Program-made: the position numbers and the translations under genes
Assembly: GCF_018812025.1 (NCBI RefSeq)
Contig: NC_063062.1
Coordinates: 5,356,513 to 5,420,512, forward strand
DNA from: Megalobrama amblycephala
Lineage: Eukaryota; Chordata; Actinopteri; Cypriniformes; Xenocyprididae
Reading direction: 5' to 3'
Length of the DNA: 64,000 nt
In this document: piece by piece, positions 26,911 through 37,000 of the stretch
Numbering within the stretch: position 1 is the stretch's first letter
Layout of the letters: each line of letters starts with the position of its first letter
The notes under the pieces: generated by a model
Databases searched by the model: none
Seen by the model: the letters and a program-made list of their open reading frames with translations, nothing else
Told to the model about the DNA's origin: nothing

Positions 26911-27890
26911 TAATGGCAAATTAACACTGCAAAGGTGGCAGTTAGGGGTAATTACAATACACAGATTATTTCATGCTGCTCAGAGGTGTAAAGCGTTAAT
27001 TCACCCAAAAATTAAGATATTTTTGTTGAAATCCGATGGCTCCGTGAGGCCTGCATAGCCAGCAATGACATTTCCTCTCTCAAGATCCATTAATATATTA
27101 AAAGCATATTTAAATCAGTTCATGTGAGTACAGCGGTTCAATATTAATATCATAAAGCGACGAGAATATTTTTGGTGTGCCAAAAAAACAAAATAACAAC
27201 TTATATAGTGATGGCCGATTTTAAAACACTGCTTCAGGAAGCTTCGGAGCATAATGAATCAGCGCGTCGAATCAGTGGTTTTAAGCGCCAAAGTCACGTG
27301 ATTTCAGCAGTCTGGCGGTTTGATACGCGATCCGAATCATGATTCGAGACAAAAGATTCATAACGCTTCGAAGCTTAATAAAACAGCATTTTGAAATCGG
27401 CCATCACTATATAAGTCATTATTTTGTTTTTTTGCTGCACCAAAAATATTCTCGTCACTTTATAATATTAATATTGAACCACTGTACTCGCATGAACTGA
27501 TTTAAATATGTTTTTAGTACATTAAGAACAACATGAGGGTGAGTAATAAATTACGTTATTTTCATTTTTGGGTGAACTAACTATTAAAGGCTGCTCTGTG
27601 CATGCTCAAAAGTGCCTTCAAGATAAATCTTAAAGCATCTTTACACAGCTGAGTTAAGGCTGCTCTGTGCCTGCTCAAAATTCTGTGTAAAGATGCAATG
27701 CAGCATAAAAGCCAGACTAAATTATGCCTGCTCTGACCAACCTCAGCCCCTAGTATAAAAATATGCAGTTAAAATTGTGTAAATGCATTTATGCCACCTC
27801 TGAGCAGCATTAAACAATCTGTGTAAAAACACATAATTGCCACTCCTGAAGCGCATTTGTGCCACCTTTGCGGTGTAAATTTGCCATTAC
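26911..27890. repeat. Inverted-repeat element split by a family-A MITE
   Basis: Left 'taatggcaaattaacactgc' + 'aaaggtggca' pairs with right 'tgccacctttgcggtgtaaa' + 'ttgccatta'. Tandem-like 'ctgctctgtgcctgctcaaa' repeats lie in the right arm. A related half copy is at about 43150-43460 in znf296 intron 1. The element is interrupted at 26991-27588. It falls within the inferred first intron of clasrp. Confidence 0.75.
26991..27588. repeat. Family-A MITE nested in the preceding element
   Basis: 'ttcacccaaaaattaagata' on the left is shortened relative to the other family-A copies. The right end is 'ttttgggtgaactaac' + 'tattaaa'. The interior matches 519-1077 and 24127-24922 ('taaagcgacgagaatattt'). 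Confidence 0.75.
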
Positions 27891-28026
27891 CATGTTTTCC
27901 CATGGTTAAAATATACTTTTCTCCAGGTGTAAAGATTCAGAATGGCACTGTATGTGGAAACTATTGTGTTTGTGTCCCCTAACAGCAGCCCTGCCCCGAC
28001 GCGCCCCAACCCCAAGCGGAGCCGTC

Positions 28027-31000
28027 ATGTGGCAGGAGGCCCGCAAACATGAGCGCAAACTGCGTGGGATGATGGTGGACTACAAGCGGCGTGGGGAGAG
28101 ACGCAGAGAGTACTATGAGAAAATCGTAAGTCAAAAACCAAAAGTCTGTGACCTTGACTTTGCTTTTTCTCAGACCAGCTTAAAGGGATAGTTCACCCAA
28201 AAATAAAAATTCTGTCATCATTTACTCACCCTCAAGTTGTTCCAAACCTGTATACATTTCTTTCTTCTGTTGAACACAAAAGATGTATTTTGAAGAATGT
28301 GGGGCACCATTGACTTTTGAGTAAATGATGACAGAATTTTCATTTTTGGGTGAACTATCTCTTTAATACTGGACAGAGGCTTTGGAATGAAGAATCACAC
28401 TTCTCTTGTTCTGTGTAGAAAAAGGATCCAGCTCAGTTCCTGCAGGTTCATGGACGAGCGTACAAAATCCACCTGGATTCGGCTGTAGCCCTGGCAGCTG
28501 AGAGTCCCATCAACATGTATGTCACTAGCATACAGATCAGTTTGCTTAAATGTTTATAGTTCTCACACCAACATAAAACAAACAGCCCATATAAAGGGTT
28601 TTGCTTGGTAAACTGTCACAACTTCATCTTTTGTCCTAACAGGATGCCTTGGCAAGGAGATTCCAACAACATGATTGATAGATTTGATGTCAGGGCACAC
28701 CTGGACTACATCCCCACCTATACGCCACCTCTCCTGAACACTATGTGAGTAGTCTGATCATAATGCCTCTCATGTTGGAGAATAAAATAAATTACTTTGA
28801 GTACTCAAAGAACTATACAATGTAGAGTATACATACATAATTTAGAGTATAAAAATACATGCACACAGTGTATTATTATTGATTTTTCAATTTAACTCTC
28901 TGGTATTTCTCATTTAGTTGTCACCTTTGTGATGCTCAGCAGTCAAAATGACCGAATAGGTGTTCTGTTTCAGTACTATTTATTCTTTAATAATTTGTAT
29001 TTTCAGGGGATTTCATGGTACTAGAAAATACTCACCTCTAATATATGGACAATTTATTTCTATTATATGTTTTATTAATATATTTTTCAATTAATAGTGT
29101 TTAAATTCCAATGCATGGAAGGCAGATTGGGGCTAACTGTTGGGAGAAATAAGGAATCTGGTGCTTATAAGATTATTGCAGACATGCAGTTTTGCGTTTG
29201 GATATATAATTAGACTTTATCAAATACTACTTAATCTGATTTGTAGATACCCCCAAAAATTGCTCTTTATTTTTATATTTCCCATTCATTTCCTATGGTT
29301 GTCATTTTTGACCATGAAGATCACAAGTGTGACTTTAAGACCATTTAAACTTTTCTAATCATGTTCACATTTTCGTTTCCAATTGAAAACGCAACTTTTT
29401 TTGGTCTAAAATGACCGTAGACCACCAGAGAGTTAAAGATGTTTTGATAAATGCAGAACTGGTTGTTGCTTTGTAATTTTTGATTGGGCTCATTGTTTCT
29501 TTCACAGCACCCCAGAGCAGGAATCAGAAGAGAGAAAATGCAATTATGAGCGCTACAGAGGTCTCGTGCAGAATGACTTTGCGAACAGTGAGTCCCCTTT
29601 AATTTCAGCATGCTTCAATACAATTTTGACCCTTGTAAAGTGACTAGGTGCCATTGATGTACTTGGAAGAACCCACAAAAATGTTCTTGTCATTTTGTAG
29701 TCTCTGAGGAGCAGTGTTTGTACCAGATCTATGTGGATGAACTCTACGGTGGCCTACAGAAACCAAATGAAGACGAAAAGAAAAAGTATGAATCAGTAAT
29801 TACAAAAAAAATAAATGTATGAAAATGCATTCCATTAGAATGATAACATCTTTATGTTTTTCTCTGTTAGACTCGCTGAGAAGAAAGCTCAGATCGGTTA
29901 TACATATGAGGATAGCACAGTGACCGAACCAGATGAACAGACGGAGAAGGGAAATGAGGATGATTCGGAAAACAGCGAGTCTGAGGAAGATGAAGTCATC
30001 CCTGACATTGGTGTGTCCTTCATATACTAAACACTTCCGATATAGATATGTGATTTACTTTGTATAGAACATAGAAGGTAACCCCCTTACAATGTGTGTG
30101 AATGCTTTCTCATGTTGTAGATGTTGAGGTGGATGTAGATGAACTGAGCCCAGAGCAGGTGACGGAGATTAACAAGATGGGCACCACTTACGGCATGGCA
30201 GAGGGGGACTTTGTATGGTTCGTTCGTTCATGCATTCTTCAGCTAAGCCATTGAAATGCAAATCAGAGGAAATTGATTTGTTAAATTGATTGACTCTTAG
30301 GGTGCTTTCACACTAGCACTTTTGGTGCGCACCTGGGTCTGATTGACGTCAGAGTTTGGATCCCGTGGCAGATGTGAACGCTGTTTTCTGAACTCTGGTG
30401 CACACCCACGAATCGTACCCGAGTCTGCATAAAAAGGGTTGGTCTGGGTACGGTTCATGAGAACTCCAGTATGGTTCGCTGCTGATATGAACTCAATTGT
30501 ACTAAATCACGGAAGTGAATCGCTATTAATCAGTCCAGTCAATCAAACCAAGTGTGAAAGCACCCTTAATGGACACACTGTAATTTTCTTATAATTCTTC
30601 CAAAAGAAACATGAAGTGTAGTTAAAATCTGATGTGTCTTTGTGGCAGGATGTTGAGGAAGGACAAGGAGGAAGTGGAGGCCATTAAGCATGCTAAAGCA
30701 CTGGAAGCAGAGAAGGCCATGTATTCTGTATGGGCAGAAGCTTTTTAACTGTTCTTCTCTCCCATTAAGATGTTTGCGTTTGATATTGATATTGGTAATA
30801 CTGAATTGTTGTTTTGTTTTCTTCAGGGCCGTCGGTCTCGCAGACAGCGAAGAGAGTTTAGAGAGAAGTATATGAAAGGCAGGCAGATCAGCCCACCGAG
30901 GTAACAGCCCAACAAATATGAGCTAGAAGTTTTCAACCTAGTTTTAATGTTTATACTCGGGAATAATAATCCCAGACCTCTTAGTAGTGTCTTGTATTGT

Positions 31001-34000
31001 AACTTGTATTGAGTCCATGACCACAAAAATTCTAAAAACTGAACAAAAATTTTTATATGCACCACCTACACATTGATTAACTGAAATGAATGTGAATTTT
31101 AAAAACAGCTATGCCAGAAGAGACAGTCCTACATACGACCCCTACAAACGGTAAGTGTTTTTGATGGATTGATATTTCGCACATTAGTTTTGAATGATGT
31201 TTAAACAATGCCAAATTTAGTGCCAAATCCATTACAATTCAGGTTACATCTATATTAAAATTCTGGCCAATACTGATAAACTCATTTTCATGTTTTTGCT
31301 GATAACCAGTAAATGGCCATTATTAAAGTCAATTGTATTTTGTCTAATTTAATAAAAAAAAAAATAACATTATGATATAATTTGATATTTTGATTTTTTT
31401 CTGAAGATTACATTAAGTTACTAGTGTTAGTTTAGATTAATTTTGAGTATTAAAGGTTACAATACAACATGACCAATAATGATTAAAAAAAACAAACATT
31501 GATAGTCACTTTGGGACAGATATATTGTGCATCACCTGATTACAATCACATATACTACCTTTCAAAAAAATTCATTCTTTTATTCACAAATTGATCAAAA
31601 GTGGCAATAATGATGTTTATAATATTACAAAAGTTTTCTACTTCAAATAAATGTTGTTCTTTTAAACTTCCTATTCATCCTGAAAATGTATCCCGGTTTC
31701 CACAAAAATATTAAACAACTCAACTGCACCAAATCATATTGGAATGATTTCTGAAGAATGGAGTAATGAGCCCAAAATTTTCAACAGTAATGTACCTCAT
31801 TTATTAATATGAATGTTTCTTACGACTCTCTTTCCTCTCCTCCTTGTCCCAGGCCAGAGTCAGACTCAAGTTCAGAGTCACGCTCTCGTTCCCGAACACC
31901 AGGCAATGATAAGATCACCTTCATCACCAGCTTCGGTGGCAGTGATGAAGAGGGAGCCACAGCCGCACAACCCCCACCTGCAGCGGCCTCAAGCCACACC
32001 TCCTCCAACACCGCAGGTCATAGCAGGGGCTCCCGGTCGGTAACTTCCCCTTTCTACTTTCTGGCTCCTTAGTGGCTTTTTTTCTCCATTTATTTATAAG
32101 TGTGTTCAACTGTGATAGCATGTAGTCCACTGTGTGAAGAGAATTGCCAAAAATTGAGCTTCAAAATGATTGGTGATTATGGTTGAGAGAGAGCCAGCCA
32201 ATGTCTATTGATTATATTTTGTGGCATATTCAGGGTTTGGAATCATTTAATCCTGAGAACTAGAAGCTCGTTGGATTGTCTTGTGATTTAATCGGTTTTA
32301 TAGGTTGCTCATCATAATAACATAGCGCTTTGTGTATATTTTCAGCCGAAGACGGTCTTCCTCCAGTCACTCATCCTCTTCCTCCCGCTCCTCTTCGCAC
32401 CGGTCCTCACGCTCATCCTCACGTTCCCGCCGGAGTCGTCGCTCTCGCGGGGGCAGGGATCGGGACGGCCGTTACTCCAGGTCTCGATCACGCTCTCGTC
32501 GGCGGTCTGACTCCCGTTCACGGCAACGCAGTGGAGGAGTTGGCTCGAGGAGACGATACGACAGGACGAGGTCTCGTTCCGCTGATAGAGGTAGAGACAG
32601 AAACCGGGAAAGAGACCGAGATCGGGATAGGGGGAGGCGCTACACGGGCCGCAGACGAACCAGGCAAGAGAACTTGTAGATTCTTTGATTGAAAAGATGT
32701 ATAATTTATCTTTTGTGAAATTGATCGGATGAAACACTCTCTCCCCTCAGGTCTCGCTCGCGTTCACGTTCGGGTGATCGATACCGGCGACGGAGTCGCA
32801 GCTCTGCGTACAGAAGGGGTGGCAGCGTCAGTCAAAGCCCCTCCCACTCACCTGCTGCCAGCCATAGCCCCTCCCCCTCCTCCCATTCTGCTCTGCCTGC
32901 CTCTGCTTCTGCAGACAGATTGAGAAAGTAAGTTGCGAAAGAACTGTAAGCACTGTAGATACACTTTACTGTCTTCACATCAAAATGTTAGGGATGTGAT
33001 TTCCGTATTTTCCAACTTCAGTAATATGACCTACGTGAATTGCGTAAATGCGAGAAAAAGAAATTATTGCTTTTTCAAATACATTTATTTTATGCATTGA
33101 TAGCTTTCGACAGCATTGCAGGAGGTAGTGCCGCAATCTAGCAACTATGTGTGGATGCTCTTGGCATCTCAGCCTTTTCTTAAAAAAAAAAAACATGTAC
33201 AGATAATCAAGTAAACCTAAGTTGCTTCAGTCCAGTAAGTGTTCATCTAGAAATACAACTGACTAGGGCTGTCACTAACGACTATTTCGGTGATCGAGTA
33301 ATCGATCGATTATTTTGACTATTAATCGAGTAATCAGATTTTTTTTTGTGGTAATAAAAATAGAAAATGCATTATGTATGTACAGAAGTCAACATTTGAA
33401 GTGGATCAAAACCTTTTATCAAAGTTGTCCTAAAACCTTCTTGCTAAGACAACTTAGTTCTTATGACAACTTTGAACTTTTTTGATCCACTTCAAATGTT
33501 GACTGCTGTATAACAAATGCCTGCAGAGGGCGCCAATGGCCTAGTGATTGTTTTTGTTACTCAGCAAATCAAATCCTTAATATTGGACAAATGTTAACTT
33601 AATCTTTAATATTTGGCCACTTCTTTATGATTTAAATGCCACTTTCTTGAACAAGAACTTGTAACTCAGAGAGAGGGTTTAAACTTTTATTTTGAAATTG
33701 TGATGCGCAGTTTGCATATTTAGAAACGTATGTATTCTACTGTGTGAATGTTATAAGCAACCCAAACTCACAGCATATGCAGAAATTAAGCTTATTAAAG
33801 CAGAACTAAGTAACTTTTTTTACCTTCATAAATAGTTTTCTAAGTCCTTACGATGGTTAATTGACTTGTAGTGGTGTGTTTGAGGCAAGCACTAACCCTC
33901 TCTGGCACGTCTACGCCAGAATACAGCACTTGCAAGTTGAGCTGCATCGACCCGAAACAATCTCGCCTCATGTTCACGTTCACGCGAGAGTGACAAAATG

Positions 34001-37000
34001 CTTTACGGTAATTCAAAAACAATGTATATATTATGACTTTATAAGACAATTTCGAAAATTACCCACCTCCATCGAGTGTACTGTATTTGCAAATTACCCA
34101 CCTCCTCTTTCTTGTACTGTATTTGCAAAACTACTGTGCTGGTGAGCGTTGTAGTCGTTGTAGTCCAGAGCTGCGCATGGAGTATTTACGACAGTGTGAT
34201 TCACTGAAGGAACCTGTAGGGGGAGCTTCGCAAATCTTACTGAGTTCTGCTTTAACTGAGCTGCTGAGACACACTCCACGCATGTAAAACACTGCAACAC
34301 TTTGTATGAAAGTCTTTGTGATTTCACAATAGCACTATGCTATATTATCATTTTTAAATGGTTTTAATACATCTTGCAGCCTTAGAAAACGGTCTAATAA
34401 TGCGGTTCATCTTCCGGTATTTTGCCGGTTACTCGACACAGGCAAATTGCAATCGAGGATTTTTAATAATCGAGTATTCAAATTGAATCGAGGAATCGTG
34501 ACAGCCCTACTCCTAACAATATAAAATGTATTCTTATGTGTACTTCAGAAAAATCTGAGAAAACCTTTTACTTGCTAAAAAAATGATCAGATGACAGAAG
34601 GCATGTAGTAGATTGTGCACAACTGTTTTTTCAGCAGTTTTGATTATATTTAGAAGGCTTAAAAATTTGCAGCTTAAATATGATACTGTAGACATTATAG
34701 GGTTAAGAAACACCAGTCTATTTTATATTATTATTGTCTTTAGCTGATCCACATACCTGATAAGTGACAACTGACGAAGTGTTCTCTCTTATTTTTTTTT
34801 CTCTCGTAGGCCTGAAACTCCGGGTGGTAAAGAGACTGGAGCTGCCAAAGTCAGTAAGAATTTGATATATCTCGATTTGTTGCTAAAGACTCCGCCTCCC
34901 TCACCCCTGACAGGCTGATGCAGTTAACAATCAGGCCGGGGCTCCTGCCCATCTCTCGGCTCTTCAGAGAGCCGTTGTTCTCATTTGAAATGCGTGTGAT
35001 TGGCTGTCTACTTGGTGATCAGCTGCCCTGTTTGCAGAATGAAGCGGTCTTTTGAAGGGCAGCCATATCCGAACTTACCTGACGTTTTTGGTATACGTGT
35101 AAGAAAGAGGCAGGGAGTAAAGAAACTTTGTCTTTAAAGAACCCGATATTTCTGTGTGCTCTTCTTTGGAACCGCTATAGATTTGTCTTCTATTTAAGGA
35201 CATGATACACGTACTTCTCATTTATTTAACGGAGTATTATTATCTGAAAGAAAGGTTGTTGATAGACACCTGTTGATGACTGGAAAACTACAAAGGAATA
35301 ATGGTTCTTATCAGGTTTGCTCAGAGTTTAACAACTCAGGTGTTGCTTCTTCCCTGGGCTTGTCAAGACAGGCAGAGCAACTTCACTCACTCGCACACCT
35401 AAACACACCTGCATAAGTCAATACACATTGTCCTTGTATTTAAAGGTTGAACACCTTCTGACAGGGCTAAAGTTGCTGCCATTTTGTAACTGTTCCATCG
35501 AGTTGGTGTACCTGACCTGGAGAGGAGACGAGTCCACAGCTCTGTACTGTTCTAAATGGCTGCCTTCATTTGTCTGTTCACACTTTTCCATATACCTCCA
35601 AATTCATCCGGAACGTAAACAACACAGGCTTTTCTGTGTAACGGGACCACCTGCTGCTGTTTAACATGCAGTATATTAAATGAGCTGTATGTAGTTTAAA
35701 ACACGCTCGTATTTCTGCATGACTTGACATAAGCTTAACCTGGTAAATTAGATATCTTGTTGTCAGTCGCTGATCTTTGCCTGAACTTACCCGTCCTGCT
35801 TGTTCTAAAGTCTCTGTGTCCATTGCAGCCCAAGATGACCCCTCAAGAGAAGCTCAAACTCCGAATGCAGAAGGCCCTAAACAAACAATGTGAGTTACTC
35901 ATTTGGGCATCCAGGAACCACCATCTTATACAATATATATGCTAGGGATATTATATCGGTTCCATATCTGTTAGCTGTTATTTATTTTTATCAGTCAGAA
36001 TTTGATATTTAAAGGTGCACCATGTAACTTTTGGCCCTCTAGCAGATAAAAAACCCATGCAAAACTGCATGTATTTTGCAGAACAACATTGTTTTGGTTG
36101 TGCATTGGCTCTATATGACTGTGTGGATGAATATGGTTCTTTCTCATAACTAAAAAAAGAGAGAGAGATTATCCTACTGCTCATGAATCATTCACTACTA
36201 GGGTTAAGAGATATAACCAGTTTAGATGGAAAGAATCTCAAGCTGACAGCTGAAGACGTTACTGTAGCTTTGCCCATTAATAGACACGCTACTTCCCTGA
36301 AAATTAATTCCAGCACAACAACCATAATGAAATGATCCTTCACAATAGAAAATGCTTTACAATAAACTCTGTTAGAGAGCTACAAATGGCAATTTATCTG
36401 TTCAATAAAATACTTTACTCACCTGTTGACTAATAAAATGCCATCTTCACGTCGCTTTTACAACATTTCACAAATCCCTCAGTTCTCGCCATCTCCGAAA
36501 AGCCAAGCGAATGTTGATTCTTGTTTTATTAGGAGCTCTGTTGCGTTCTCTTTTTGCCAGCAGACTCTCCTCTATTTTTTTTTTTTACGGGCGATTCCCC
36601 GGAGGTTGGAGATTTAGCTGCTCCATGTCAACCTATGACACTCTCACACCATACATGCATCAAAGTAGCCAGAGCAACTTTTCTCTTTTTACTGATATAA
36701 TGAGACACGCACGGGCGAGTGACGCATGTACGTAATTTACTGCAAAAACCATCCCGCCTGGTCTACAATATAAACATTTATAATAGGCTTCTCATAGTGA
36801 ATCAGAATAAGACAAAAACACGTTTTTGAAGAAGCATTGATAATGTATTGACTCTTTTTAAATTTTGTTAATTTTGAAAAAAAAGTTACATAGTGCATCT
36901 TTAATTGTGCATGCTCGTTCCTTCCAGTTTTTACCTTTGTTGTCTACTAACGCTTACTTAAAACCTTTAATAACTCAAATAATTCTGTAACACTAGTAAA

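Larger units (their letters stand above)
33265..34508. repeat. Inverted-repeat element AGGGCTGTCAC... carrying two nested palindromes
   Basis: Outer ends 'agggctgtcactaacgac' and 'atcgtgacagccct' pair, followed by 'atcgagtaatcgatcga'-type sequence on the left and 'aatcgaggaatcg' on the right. Inside are a palindrome at 33383-33510 and a TTAA-flanked element at 33795-34255. The CAGGGCTG...CAGCCCT type of terminus suggests a hAT-like element (inference). It lies between the clasrp exons ending at 32927 and starting at 34810. Confidence 0.75.

Noticed and set aside
32330..32737. Open frames of 115-131 codons in alternative frames around the RS exon
   Set aside because: Only the frame giving Ser/Arg repeats joins in phase with both neighbours; the others are shadows of repetitive codons.
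33383..33510. Perfect hairpin considered as a microRNA precursor
   Set aside because: The stem is the palindrome of a transposon remnant and the arms are far longer than a typical pre-miRNA; expression data would be needed.
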